Shown here: one piece after another, positions 12,831 to 26,442 of the stretch
Numbering within the stretch: position 1 is the first letter of the stretch
How the letters are laid out: the number at the start of each line of letters is the position of its first letter
Assembly (NCBI RefSeq): GCF_008831285.2
Contig: NC_045146.1
Span: 19,151,149-19,215,148, forward strand
DNA from: Nymphaea colorata
Taxonomy: Eukaryota > Streptophyta > Magnoliopsida > Nymphaeales > Nymphaeaceae
Direction of reading: 5' to 3'
Length of the DNA: 64,000 nucleotides
The notes under the pieces: model-generated
The model's database searches: none
What the model was told of the DNA's origin: nothing
Seen by the model: only the letters and a program-made list of their open reading frames with translations
Position numbers and translations under genes: made by a program

Positions 12831-13396
12831 CTTACCATGTTCAACCCCACACGAGACTCTGTTTGTCTTTTTTTTTTTTAATTTAAAATTTCACATTCCA
12901 TTTTTTGTATTTATAGTGAGGGATGAGAGGGGATTTTGTTATTTTAAACTCTGAACACGCGCTCCTGCGTTCGGGGCCTGAACATGGAAACTTCTCGTTT
13001 AGAAGAAGCCCCAATGACTGTCATATCATATTTCGATGCATATCAAGTGATACACAATTGGTTGAACCTGAAATTTTTGGATCAAGGACATTAATAAAGT
13101 GATTGGGAGGCAATAAGTAAACAGCTGAGCAGCAATATATAAATAAGCAAACTGTTCCAGACAATCAATGTAAAAATAAACAAAATTCTTAGGGCAGTGT
13201 GTACAATTGCCCACACAAGCACACATGTGACTCCGATGCACCATATCAAAGAGCAAACAAAGCATCACAACCTTGTTGCAAATCCTCATTGTTTTATATA
13301 ACAAATTTCAGTCCACCGAGTCCAGCTTTAGTTTACAGTACTCTAACATTTAGAATAAGAATACGAGTCAAGATATAATTAGTATGATATGTATAT

Positions 13397-13490
13397 AGGA
13401 GCTGAAATCCTTCGGCCATTTTAATCAGATCAGGTGGATGTGATTAAATACATTGCAATGCATGAGGTGGTGTAATGTGAACTATTGAAA
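13397..13490. mobile_element. Partial copy of small MITE family 2 (AAATCCTYCGGCCAT termini)
   Basis: Begins GGAGCTGAAATCCTTCGGCCAT and shares GGTGGATGTGATTAAA-type interior words with the complete copy at 51526-51667. The right terminus is not clear, so it is truncated or diverged. Confidence 0.45.
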
Positions 13491-14127
13491 GATTATCTTA
13501 ATTTTTTATATCAAGATGTCCCCCCTTTGAAATCTCATGCCAAGTTGTGTAACTCAAAAACTCATGAAAGACTTCCTTTATGTCATCTCCAACCAGGGAA
13601 TGACAAAAACATTCTGTTTTGTTTTGGTTGTCCCAAAAATGGGACAACAGCAGTGTTTGATGGTTGTACTGGTCTTCGTTTCACTTTTTGAAGAAACTTC
13701 CACCTACATAATATACATGGCCACCCAAAAAAGAAAAAAAACTGGCTGATGTTGATGATTAAACAAATTGGTCCAGCAAAGCATTAAGATGCCATAATTT
13801 TATAGTCTGCATTGTCACATTTTGTTATTAACTTACTCTTTTGTTGAGAAATTTCATCAAACATGCGTACAACTTCAATTATTGGTGGCAAAATTTTATC
13901 CTAATGAAAAAGTTCTCCATTCCATTATCTACTTAATTAAGTAATTCATTTTTTTTACTTGTTTTTTTCTCTTTTTTAACCTTCCGAGTGAGCAGGACAA
14001 AAAAGCCAAAGCTCTTACCCAACACTTTGTCCTTTTAAAGTATAAGGTTTGCTTTTGGTATCTCGAGGTGTCCCCTTGCTTGCCTTTCTTACCTTGCATT
14101 CAAACTACCTAAAGCAATTTAACCAAT

Positions 14128-14173
14128 GTTGATCGACTAAATCAGCCTGAGTTGATCGACTAAATCAGCCTGA
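14128..14173. repeat. 23-bp perfect tandem duplication
   Basis: Two identical 23-bp units (14128-14150 and 14151-14173, each starting GTTGATCGACTAAATC) lie head to tail, followed by six bases of a third unit. Confidence 0.9.
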
Positions 14174-16443
14174 GTTGATGAAGATATTTATCCAAATAGA
14201 TGAACCAATTCAGTTACTAATATTCGCCAGCAATCAATGTCAATGCGAGCTTCAAAATTGTTTAATTGAAGCCCCAGGGTTTTGCCTCTTATCTTGTTCT
14301 TCAAAGAAAACAAAAAGGAATTCCACTTGGATTTGATTCTTTGACCCTGCTTTATAAAAATACAAACCAAGTTCAACTCGTGTTCTTGTTTTTCTTTCGG
14401 GGCCCATTTTGTTGTTCTTTCATTTCATGCTGCTTTTTAAATCCAAAAGTTTTCAGATTATCTAACGCGTATAGAATTGGTGTTGTGTATTTTTTCTAAC
14501 AGTTCTTTCCAACCTTAATTTCTAGACAAACTCTTCTTGAAGTTAATAAACTTTATTTTTGGAGCTCCTCACTATCGAGGAGGTGATTTGTGATCATACT
14601 ATGCATGAATTTTCTTGCATCAATATGGTTAATGTCTAAAATACTAAAAAAAAAACCTTTTGTAAAGACAAAATTGTAAATAAAAAAATAAAAAGACTAT
14701 AAAGAACATTTCTTTTTAATAAATTACCAAAATCTCTCATTTCCTCCTTCGGTGTGGTACATTCAACTTTCTCTCCGTAGTAGCAACAAGTTAAATGGTC
14801 TCGGCCTGCCTTTATTTTGGCAACCATGCGCCGTTTTTTTTTTTTTGCAATTAGGTTAAGTTTGATTTCCGGTTGACCTCACATCGAGTTGAATTGGGAT
14901 CAATGATGCTGGAAATTGACAGATTTGTTTGTAAATTTCGAGATGAACCCTCAACATGCATGTCCGCAAAAAAAACAAAAGGTAGGAGTTGGGATATTTT
15001 TGAAATTATTTAAAAAGCAATGTCCTTTTTAGTCTTTTAACCTTTTTACAAAAGTTTTCATTTTTTTTATTAATTAGAGGTGTTTTTGTTATTAATCATA
15101 CTTACTGGCACACGAAAATTTAAGGGTAGATTTTATTAACAAAAAAATATGGCTTTTATTCTATCACCTAAATGCACAAACCATGTTTCGTCATATTGTC
15201 ACAAAACCCGTTTTTTACAAACTTTATTTTCTATCGGTGTCATCCAAACGGGTCATGCCAAACAAAGGTGTTTGATTAATTACATGTGATCGTAGATCCA
15301 ACCAGTAGCAGAGCTACCATGTGACTGGTGTGGGCCATTGCCCACACTAGCCCTTGAAATAATTATTGTGACTGAGTTGAACCTAAGTTCATCCATATGT
15401 TGTGTCCGCACTCCATATGTTGTGTTCGCACACCAGACATGCATTCATCTTACTATGCCGCATAGATGCTGACTTAACCAAAATTTTCTGGCTCTGTCAC
15501 ACGATCCAACATACTCCCCACCTTGAATTTCTGGTTTCGTCAACTTCTAAACTTGAAAACTATAGATCAAGATCTTCATTACCTTCAAATTCTTCAATCT
15601 CTAGTAAAAAAGGGAAGAGTTTAATTTGAGATCCATGAATTAAAGATGCTAAAAATTGCAAACAATAAATCCGATATTCTTGTTAAAATTGAGATTAAAT
15701 TTCAAAACTTTAGATCTCCTCGAGTATCAGATCCGTGGTAATCAAAGGCTTCTTCTTTCTTGATCTTGAGAATAAGATCAAACATCTTTTATGTCCTAAG
15801 TTCGATCCCCCAAGAAAGCAGTTAATGCTCCTGCTAGCCTCCACTGCCATTATTCGGTCAACGCCGCCTGCAAATTCTGACTTCCAGAAGGCTCCGGTGC
15901 GCGACTTTGACCAGATGTGGGCGGTCCCATGTCAATATTGTCCAGCTTCTTCTTTGTCCGTTATCATCAACCACATCTCTTCTCATTCTTTGTTTTTGTG
16001 TGGTGTGGTCAAACTTGTCTGTTTCTATTAAAAACTTTATCGTACACGGATTTTACTAATGAAAAAATCACGTTAATTTAAAAATATCGTCGCCGTTAAA
16101 AAGCTTACTAGAGATTAGGGAAGTTTGAACAGGACGTCATTTAGTGCATGAATTTGAACCCAATTGGGAGAATATTGTGAGGGTTGGTTATGGTATATTT
16201 TTAAATCCAACATAATTTTATATACTTTTATGTGCATCTATTACATCCGGATCTTCGATCTAAGAGATCCTACCTTCTAACAAATAGTGAATCCAAGATT
16301 CACAATTTTAGTTTCTTCTTCTCCTTTTTTTTTTTTCAAATTCGTCCTTTTACATATAAGAAATGCATAAACCCATTTGCCACAACAAAACAATAAAAGG
16401 GCCCGAAAAAATAAAGAAATTAATGAATTAAATATTATGATAA

Positions 16444-16449
<6 letters not shown>

Positions 16450-16500
<51 letters not shown>

Positions 16501-16501
16501 A
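16450..16501. repeat. Compound (AT)n(GA)n microsatellite
   Basis: An AT run to about 16475 passes directly into a GA run to 16501. Confidence 0.9.
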
Positions 16502-16859
16502 GCCCGTCTAAGTAGATTCTTGCCTATGTTAAGTTGTTAGCAATATGGTAAAACTAACAAGAAGATTGATTTTTTCTTTACAAATTTTGCAAGATAAACA
16601 TGTCAAAGTGTTTGGCTTCAAGGGGCGTAGTGTAGCTGGCAATTGTCAGTTTGATTCTCATGGGCACTATTCATTTAAAATTTTGAATTGCAAATGACAA
16701 CACTTTAGTTGACAGGTACACTATGAGTTCACACATACCCCAGAGCAGTCCTCAACTTCAAAGGCAGGGTGACCGGGAGAGGATTTTGGCCGTTCTTCGA
16801 GCGACTTTTATTCATCCAAATTTGTCTAGTGCTTATAAAACAATAACAAAATTTGTCAC

Positions 16860-17060
16860 TCTATGGTTGCGTTTGATGGTGTTGGATCTTAGATCTACGG
16901 CTACACAAAAAAGTGTATTTTGAACGAGCTCAAACAAATTGAGGATCTCAGTAGCATAGATTTTAAATCCACGGTATATGTCAAAAAACATGGATTTAAG
17001 GTCAGATTTAAGATCCTTAAATCCATGGATCTTAGATCCATGGTGAAAAAACACAACCTT
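16860..17060. repeat. Dispersed repeat copy 1 (TCTTAAATCCATGGATCT-type)
   Basis: Contains inverted words around AAATCCATGGATCTTAGATC and aligns in order with 20930-21150. Shared blocks include CAGTAGCATAGATT versus CAGTAGCATGGATT, and a GTATRTTTTG-like start followed by a run of As and a Lys-codon-like stretch. Probably a small fold-back transposon family without coding capacity. Confidence 0.55.
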
Positions 17061-18208
17061 ATTTTTATTAGGTAGATCCAAGATTCTAGAATTGAGATGA
17101 TTTTATTTTTTACTTTCTAAGGGTTCCGGGTCTCACCGCTTGTGCCAGAATCCAACCGATCTCCTTAACCCAAAACCAGCTAACGGAGATCGGGTCCATA
17201 TCCAGTATCTTTCTTGCTGATGCTATTTCTACCATTATCTCCATTATCATGAAGTCAAAGTCAATATTTCGAGTTCTCCATAAGGTGGCTTTTCATGGTT
17301 CCTTTTTCTTTTTTCTTGCAGATAAGAACATGGAAAGGAGAAAACGATTAGATCCAGTCCGTATTTTTTCACATCGATATCTAGGTAGGCCCAGATCCAG
17401 ATTTGGGATTTAATGACGGCAAACCCAGATCGTTACCAATAATTCTTGCAGTTCTGCTGGTTTGCCTCACAGAACCATAATTGTGATGAGCCATGGTTGG
17501 CAAAAGCTTAGCCTTTCAGTGCAGAGAACTAAAAATTTTTCAAAAAAGGGCCGAATTATAATTTCAAAATTTTAACAGAAATCAAAACATAATTTTTCAA
17601 AATTTTATATAGGATAAATATATTTTTAAAAAAATTACATGTAAATTTTAAAAAAAAATATGGGAAGGAGATGGTGGGTGCCAAGGCCCCTGCAGCCCCC
17701 CTTGGCTCCAAGCTCGGCCAAATCGACATAATCTCGGCTAAGTGATCCGAGTTTGATCATCGTTGAATTGCTCAAAATCAAACTGAGGTGTAACAAGTTT
17801 AACAAGTATAAAGGAAAGTTCAAATCTGATAGGCTGACTAAAATTTACAAACGTAAGTCGTTAAAAAATATCGTGACAAGAGCATTAGCACAGTTCGCGG
17901 CGCAGCATGATTATGATATTTTAGTAACGATTCGTGATGTTTTCAGTTTTAAACATCATACAGCATCCGAATAATGTTCATTTGTTCGATGATTTTTTTG
18001 TTTTCGTTTTTGGTTTATGTTTTCAAATTTCAGATAATGTGCAATTGGAAGTCTGGAACACATATTTTCATTTTTAATTCATGTTAAAAGCACTTACGAG
18101 TTTCTTTTTTTATGCATATCCATGAAAGTATTTCACAAAAGTTTGTCGTTCCCGAAAGCATGTTTAATGGAAAAATTATTTTTGGAAAAAAAACAAAAGA
18201 AAAGATGA

Positions 18209-18340
<132 letters not shown>

Positions 18341-19299
18341 TCTCTCATTGTCGGCAGCCATACAAAATTCTTTGGTACGTTAGTTAATAATTTTGGGGCG
18401 CAAAGGGTAGAATAGACCCAAGACTTATTTTGTTCGAGTTAAACCCATTTACGAGGAGGTTGGCGCAACAGATAGAGCTGATAAGTGGCCAGTCTTCATT
18501 TCAGCATCAACTTTCTATGCGCAAAAATGAAACACTCAAGTTAAAAAGGATGATGATGATAGAAGCAGCAATTTATGATAAAAGCGGCAACCCTAAGCAT
18601 GACAACAGGTTTTATACCCTTAAAAAAATGAGGTGTTAAGGGCTTCAGTTTTCACCTAGATGGTGGGTCTTCCTTGCTTGCTTGCATGGAAATCAGCTAA
18701 ACTTTTTTCTCATTTGAAGGAGCAATTGTTCATAGTGGTTATGAAAAAAGATTTCAATAAGAAGAATGAAAGAGAAAAAAAAATGTTAAAATTGATGCTT
18801 TCAGTACATAGGCCCCATGAAATGTATAGTGATGTCCACCCGAAACATAGATAAATCTATAAGCAATCTGACTCTGTAGCAATGCATATAAACCTATAAG
18901 CAAAATATTGGTTGAGTGCATGAGTGGAGCTCTTTGCTGTAACACTTCTTCAATCTAGAATTTGTTTCTGATGAGTAAACGTGTAGAGGACAGCTTCATG
19001 ATGAAATGACCCTTTCATTTGCTGCTGAGAAGAACAACGCTATTTGCTTGAAGGTTGATTCGTGAAAGGCTTATAATTATGATGAGGTCAGGAACAGGAG
19101 AAAATATGAGAAGAGACAGAGATTGAAGGGAGACATGGATTGAAAGGGTGAGGATCGACATTCTGGTGCACCGGAAGATATGTGGAAAATTTTTTAGTGG
19201 GGAGAGTCGGATCGAAAGAAGCACTTCGCTGGATTCACCGAAGCAGACTCTGCTTGCCTAAGGGACGAAGGAAGCATCAGAAGATCTGAGAATTTCAAT

Positions 19300-19803
19300 A
19301 AGGCAGGTTAGCTTGCAGGGCCGTCACTCAGGCTTCTGAAGGTAAGGATCAAATACCTTTGCGGGCAAAGCTTGTGGACAGTAATGGTTTTCTTCAATGC
19401 ACTGCAATATTTTCGGGTTGGAGTAGCATGAAGAAGTCCATTGCTTGGAAAGTGAAGGATGGCAATGCAAATTTCAAGTATAAAAAATTGTAGTCTTGTG
19501 AATGAAATCATGGGCTTCATCAGTATGCTTTGGATTGATTTTATGTATGGCAATAATAGTAAAGGTTATGGAAACAGTCGATTTCGCTTGGACAGTAAAC
19601 TTATGGCCATGTGGAAGATGCTCTCTGGCCTGCAGGACATGTCTGAAGAACAGCTACTGAGAGAAGGTCATTTAAAGCACCTTGGGTACAACGTCAACTG
19701 TGGATTAAAGAGGAGGAAGAGGAGAACCAATTGCCCTTCTGCCTATACCGTGGGGTCACATGGTCAGGAAATTTGTTATGTGTCGCTTGGCCGTCTGCTT
19801 TGA
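19300..19803 (+). other. Unrecognised stretch with codon-like, non-repetitive sequence
   Basis: Sequence complexity is higher than in the flanks. Two plus-strand frames are open in succession: about 19310-19494 (no ATG at its start, ending in TAG) and an ATG-initiated 114-codon frame at 19459-19803. I recognise no domain in either frame, and I saw no convincing pair of splice sites joining them. It could be a decayed gene, a noncoding transcript or chance. No function is proposed. Confidence 0.25.
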
Positions 19804-20929
19804 TGACAGCAAAGATCAGATGCTGAGCGAGTAAGAAATTCAATGCAAAAGTTACATCAGAAAGCTGGGAAGATGTTCAATCGTCAAATAGTCTGGCGCA
19901 TTTGGAGACTATGGAATGAATTTAAATAGAAGAATAGGTGTGTAATTATCAAAGGAAGCTAAAGAATCTGCCATGATCGTTTTATGAAGTTTAAAGGAGA
20001 GTGTAGCCAGCAAAGTTCAGGTGTCAACTGCGAGACTGCAATTGAAATTGTTTGGTGAGAATGGGATACAATTTTTCGATGAAAATGGGAGGAGGGAAAC
20101 ATATTAACGGCTTCCGCCGAGTAGTCACCGGAGATTTTGTTGATGCCGGAAAATTTGCTACTCGAGAAATGCCTGTGTGGAACGGAACAAAATGCATGGG
20201 AAAGTACTACTTCTATATGTTTCCTTATCTATTTTAACATTTTTTGTTCAGCAATATATATCTTATAAATGTCAACAATGATATTCATATGTTTATTTGT
20301 TTAAAATTATATACACACACATATTTTTATATAACTAAAAAAATAAACATATGAATATCATACCCAAGTACTCTACACCCGTACCCATACAAACACCCAT
20401 ACGGACACCCATATCCATACTACCATCTTCATGCTGTTGCATTGTGGTGGTTGTCTGGATTCTTCATCAAGGATTTGTACTTTGTTTCGATCCATATATG
20501 CTTTTTAAAGGTGAGGTTTTGGCTTTTACGAATTCCAACCTAATCGGATTCAATGTAATTGAAGTCAGACCTGAACCTCGCTACTGTAGGCCTTATTATC
20601 TAAAACTGAATTCAATTCAATCCAACCTCAGTGAGATATCGGACTTGGATTCAATTATGACTGAGGCTGCACACTCAATTCGATTAGTAACTGAACCCAT
20701 CGAATTTCAATTTCTTTGTTAAATTTAACTGAATAAGATATAAATCGAGTCCATAGCCCTATATATAAAATCATACCACATTCATACTCCTTGCAACCCT
20801 TTTTTGGGTACATTCAAAAGCCAGAGGATGTCATATGTCAGATTCTAATAAGATATACCCTTAACCACATTGTGACGTTCCCTTTGATCTCAAATCCACT
20901 TTTTATAGGACCCAAACAATAGATATCTA

Positions 20930-21150
20930 AGGTTGCTTTTGAAAGTCTCAGATCTTAAATCCGAGACTGCATAAAGAAGAAGTATGTTTTGGAAGATCCT
21001 CAATTTAAACAAACAAAAAGTCGTCAGTAGCATGGATTGTAAATCTATAGTACATGTTAAAAATGGGTTTCTGGTCTTAATTCTATGGATTTGAAATCCT
21101 TAGGATTTCAGATCACCATGGATCTCAAATATGCAATGAAACAAACATGT
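20930..21150. repeat. Dispersed repeat copy 2, related to 16860-17060
   Basis: Same block order as copy 1: AGATCTTAAATCC-type start, GTATGTTTTG, GATCCTCAATTT, CAGTAGCATGGATT, then CTTAGGATTTCAGATC near the end. A further related fragment continues to about 21245. Confidence 0.5.
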
Positions 21151-21982
21151 TCTTAAATCCGTGGTTCCCCCTAAAAACATTTGATTTGATGTCTGATCTT
21201 AAATCCATGGATCTATGATCTTAAAGATCTCATATCACCAAATATTTGAGGTCCTCAGTTTAACGAACGCAGGGCTAAGATTATGGCTAATTTTAGCCCG
21301 TGAACATAATAGAGACGGAAATTTACACCGCCCGCCTTCGACGGGGGAATCCCTTCCTTCGCCATCAAACCTAATTTCTTGTGCGGTTGCGTCGTCTACT
21401 TGAGGGACGTCAGCCATTGAAGTGGTTTTCCCCATCCCCAACTCAGGACAGCAAGGCTGGCCGCCTCCCCTGGCCTTCGAACAAGCTTGTGACAGCGAGA
21501 TGCTTGACAGATTCAAATATCACGTCCCACACAGTGTTCAGCTCCGGAAGATGGCGCTGCACAATCAGACAAGGCCTGCCCGGACTTCCATTTCCAACGC
21601 TCCTTACTTTTCATCTCCAGAACTTCTGAGTACACTCTTTCCTTGCTTTTCACACCTTGCCAAGTTGGCTTCCAGATGTTTTCAGAGTCTTCATCGGTGT
21701 TGATCACCAACGAACCAGCCTGAATTGGCTTTTTTTATGAGCTGAGAGGGAATCCTACGGGTCGAGTAAGAGCCAAAACCCTCTTCCTTTCTCCCGAGGT
21801 TTGAACCTTAGGGATGTATCATGCTGCACCTCAACTAGTGCATGTTAAATCTCTGGTTTCATTGAAAATGCTGCAAGCCAATTCAATTGCCAATTCACCT
21901 CAACTAGTGCATGTGATGTGAGCAAATTTTTTTTTATTTTCATTCTCTTTTATACAATATGGCATATGGATATTAGTTTTTT

Positions 21983-22330
21983 TTTTTGTCCCAACATAAG
22001 GTGATGCATTTACTGCTGTGTTTGATTCTCTTAGACGCTATGCTCTATTTGGTTTCCAATATGCACTAGGAACTGTTTGATTTTCATGTTAATATCCTTC
22101 TTTTTTGTCCCAACATAAGGTGATACATGTTTGATTCCCATAAACGCTATGCTCTATTTGATTTTGATGAACGCCATGCTTTAAGTAAATCTTGTTTGAT
22201 TTACATCGAACGATTCTCATTTGCTTCTTATAAACGCCACACTCTACGTAAATTTTGTTTGATTCCAATAGATGCTATGCCTTTAGTTAAAAAAAAAAAT
22301 GTTTTGATTCCCATACACGCTACGAGAAGA
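21983..22330. repeat. Cluster of degenerate direct subrepeats
   Basis: TTTGTCCCAACATAAGGTGAT occurs twice, about 119 bp apart (near 21985 and 22104). The word TTTGATTCCCATAAACGCTA and its variants recur about six times between 22019 and 22325. No coding potential seen. Confidence 0.6.
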
Positions 22331-23072
22331 AGAAGCGGCATGAGTAATCTTTCTCGGCTTTTCTTCCCCGTCTCTCTCCGCTTAGCTCTATCTCGACCGA
22401 CCATCACCAACGAACAGTTTGTTGAGGCGCTTTTTCTCACCCTTTCGATGGGCCGACACAGAGAGGGAGCGCAGTCCTTTTCCTTCTTTCCGAAATCTAT
22501 CTATCGCTTTCCATCTAAAAACCTACAGCTGCCCGCCTAAGGTTTCTCCCTTAAACCTTCGGCTATCTCTCCCTTTCTTTTTCAGTGGGGTTCCTTCTCT
22601 CCAATAACCCTCCGCAGTGCCCAGAGTTTCTCTCTTGAAACTGTTGGCTGCCAAGGACTAGAAATCAAAACAGTCTTCCCCCCTAAATCCAAGCAAACTT
22701 CTGGCGAGCATCAAATCTGCCAGACAATGGCCACGGGCCCCCGCTTTTCCCGTCCAGAGCTGCGTCTGGAATGGTCACGGTGCACCTTCAACTAGGTTCC
22801 AGTTTGACCTCAACCTGATTTAACAGACCAATGGCTTAAGATAACTGATTCGGAAAAAGAAGACGCAATATTTGATGCTGCAAAAATCTCAGGAAATGAT
22901 TTGGAGCAATGATTTTCAATAGACGAAGAAAAAGGCATCATATTTCGTTCCCGCAAATATGTACACAGCTCTTATCTACTTGATTCATGTATCTCCTACA
23001 CTATTTGACTGGTTCACGTTCAGTGGCACTTCGAACTTCAGAAGCTCCTCAGCGTCCTGATGGTTGGGGATT

Positions 23073-25140
23073 TCAGCTTGTTCCAGAGTTGCTGGTGCAG
23101 ACGCTTGAGCTGTTTGAAGAACTCTTTTGGGCTTTCACCTTCTGAAGAGCAGCCAAAAGTAGGGATGTCAACACCTTTCTTTTTTCTTTTTCTTTCTTAT
23201 ATGTGCATGTGTTTGCTTGCATGTGCGACTCCGTGTGTCTGTAAATATGTTGGCAAACAATCCAGCTGAAAACCCATTCGATTAACGAAGATGCAACCAA
23301 AGTTGTTGCCAACAAATTTGCAATCCAAAAAATGTGAACAGATGCTTAGGCTGATCGTGTACGCGTTTGCGTGCAGATGTGCTTTCTTGTGCATGTGTGC
23401 ATCTCTATGCATATGTGTGCCATTACCTGCATGTGTTCGTGCAGGTGCGCGCGCAAGTTGTGAGAGGGAGAGAGAGTGCTCCACTCAAATCAAACAAAAT
23501 CTAAATGCCCCAACAACCAGAACGATGATGACAGTCATGATACACGAATATTTTAAAGAGTAAACTCACCTTAGATTGAGCAAATCTAATGGCTGCAACT
23601 ATAGGTTTATCTCCTGCAACTTGTCTCAACTGCCTCACAAAATTGTCCCTCGTTATTTTCCCAGCCTATGCCCATGCAAAATCCAGAAAAAACTAATAAA
23701 GATAAACTTTAAACCAACTACAAAAAAGAACCAACGATAACAGCATTACTGCCTAATTACCCGATATTCACCGTACAGCCTGCGGATTGTGCTAATGCTG
23801 GACGAAGGCAAAAGACTGGCAAGTACTGTGATCAACTGAGAGAATGGCATCCAAGATGAAGTAGGTCCCTTGGAAGGAACCAGCATCTTATTGAAGGCCT
23901 CACGAGATTGAACTTGAGCTGGTTGCTAATTATCAAGAGAAACAAAAACCAGAGCGCAACCGTCATGATTCACCCAGAGAAAGCATGACAAATAGTAAAA
24001 TGAAAAACCCATCTAATCAGAAGCCGGAGCATTATGAGGAACCCATAAAAAGAGGTCTTACCTTGAGAGCAGAAGCTTTCTGAATTCTGCCATGAAGGGC
24101 AGCAGTTGGGCGTCTTGATCTGCGTATGGAGCCCTTTTTCCAGTTGTATCCATCCCAGAATTCTGGAGTTAATAAGAAATTTTCTTTCAAATTTTAAAAT
24201 TATAAATTTGCATAGAAAATAACTACACTCAAGCAAATTATTTACCCTGCAAAGGCGGTGGCACTTTGAAGCTCACCACAAACTCTGGGAAAATGTGTGT
24301 GTTCATATGAGTGCCCCACATAACATATAATCCCGGTTTCTCCTTGTTGTCCACCCCAGAATCAAATTCCTCAGAGCTAGGATAAAATTGCTCTGACCCA
24401 GGCTTAACCTGTTCTGCATTTCCTAAGAGGACACGGCAGAGAATCATGTGCTTGATCCCATTTTGGTCCACATCCGAGCATACCGCACTGCAGTAAACAT
24501 AATTTTTTGGTCTCATAAGTAACTATTTACATAATTTCTACATGTAAATAGCATATATTTGGGTGTAATGTTGTCCCTAAATTAAGCAAATCTAACTCTG
24601 GAGTGAAAAAATATGTAGCCCTTAACCATATCAAAACTTCATCTAAAACTAGGAAACCGAATCTTAATAAGAAAAAGGAACGCAATTCTTTTTGTTTGCT
24701 ATATACCTCCTGATTGCATGTTCAACGGGAGTGAGGTAGATCCCAGTTCCATATGACAGACCATACTTAATCGTCTCGAGATGGACAAAACCATAACGAG
24801 CAACTCCTGCAATCACCTCTTTAGAAGCACCATACCAAGCTCTTTTGATGTCATAATGGCCACCATGCTTCTTTGAGATGGCCTTACAATGCATATCAAA
24901 AATGTTCCACCGGTCCTGTGCTGAAAAGGTAGCATGAGAAATAGCACGTATTGAGGTGACCTGCACATCTTTTGAATTTTTGTCCATGCCTGCAAGAAAG
25001 ATACTCTTGACTGCCTTATACCTAATGTCGTCTTTCTCCAAATCGATCAAGTGATCCCCAGAAAGATCAGATCCCAAAGACAGGCCTGCAGAATTAGCTT
25101 CAGTAGGTTCCATGGGTGAACACTTCAAGCTATTGTCCAT
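23073..25140 (-). CDS. SRO (similar to RCD1) protein: PARP-like plus RST domains
   Basis: Plant stress and transcription-factor-binding protein of the RCD1/SRO family, presumably nuclear. The C-terminal RST domain docks transcription factors and the PARP-like fold is generally considered inactive. Exons on the minus strand: 25140-24707, 24487-24246, 24162-24062, 23925-23761, 23665-23570, and a proposed last exon 23141-23073. All joins are GT-AG and in phase, giving 1107 bp and 368 residues. The PARP-like region (about residues 35-225) shows WYGAS and SYGTGIYLTP. The RST domain (about 265-345) includes MPFSQLITVLASLLP and RAGKITRDNFVRQLRQ. There is no WWE domain and no room for one, so this is the short SRO2-5 type. 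WYG stands where active PARPs have a His-Gly. The start is the first ATG after an in-frame stop. The last exon (22 codons, Ser-rich) is the least certain part. Confidence 0.9.
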
Positions 25141-26289
25141 AAATATAATGGAGATTTCTTTGTTTTCCTGGTGTTACCACCTCTCGCCCTCAGATCTGAA
25201 GGTACAAAACAACCAAGAAGACTGAATCAAGACAAGGGAAGCGACAATAATGGGATATCAGGAAAAATATAACTGAGAATATAACACCACTCAAAATCAA
25301 TCAGATGAAATTACATGTTTTGTTCTAATTGCTAGTAGGAATCCACATCTAGTTAACAAAAATTGAATTGACAAGATTCAACTTTTCCATCCAAGTGCTA
25401 AAATCCTGGAAAGAATGACCTAATTAACAAATGAATGATCATACGCAAACCATGAATCCACTAGCTATCATTCCCAAATCCTACAATTGCAATTGAGGAA
25501 ACCAACAGGCAACAACTACCATTCATGCTGCTTTGTGATTTGTAAATCTCTTATAACAAACAACAAATTAATTAGTAGAAGCATGAAAATGTAACTCTTT
25601 ACCTTTAAAAACACTCCATAAAGTGAGGTCATAAATCATCCATGAAACAACTGTGGTGGAATTCAATAACACCAACATCCCCACCCACCACATTGCCCTG
25701 TCCAGTGCCTTCACCCACTCTTTGTCTTTGCAGCAGGGGAGGAGGTTCGCTTGTTTGTTCAATTTCTGAATACTGAGACTCGAACCTCCAGTGGGGATGT
25801 AAGGTTCCCATATTTGGCCATGGGAGCTCCATGCACCTTGCTAAGTATTCCTCGGTTTAAGACCTCGAGGATGAAGTGAAGGAGGTCAAGAATTGGACCA
25901 CCTTGGTGCCTCTCATGGTATAATCTGTTAAGGATCTGACTAACCCAGTCCATCGTCATTTCAAAGCATAGGAAAAGAAGTGCTCTTTTCAAATCTTACA
26001 ACCAATCAAGGCAGAGAAGAACTAGCAAATAAAAGGTTCCAAAATTTCTGAATTCGTCGACCATTTCCTTACACGCAAAAGAAAATCTAAAAAGGTTTCA
26101 AAATTCTGAATTATTCAATCACTTTAGGCCGTATAAAAAAGTGCCCAGAAATCATTCAATCAATGTTGTCATAGAGATCCAATATGCATGTCAAACAGTA
26201 GATGAACGATAACCACTCACCAACAAAACATAGATCTCCCATTTTAATAAACAATTGAAAGACGCATTCAATAGCTAAGATTAGTACGA

Positions 26290-26400
26290 AGAAGGACATA
26301 ACAAGATGAAGAAAGAATTCGACAATTTTTCATCTTTTACAAAATCGTGATCCTTCGTCGTCCCTTTTGCATCAAATCTCACATCACACAGGCACGCACG

Positions 26401-26442
<42 letters not shown>

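Noticed and set aside
16620-16680. tRNA-like words (GGGGCGTAGTGTAGCTGG, GTTTGATTC)
   Set aside because: Box-like spacing is suggestive of a SINE, but no cloverleaf can be drawn and no second copy was seen.
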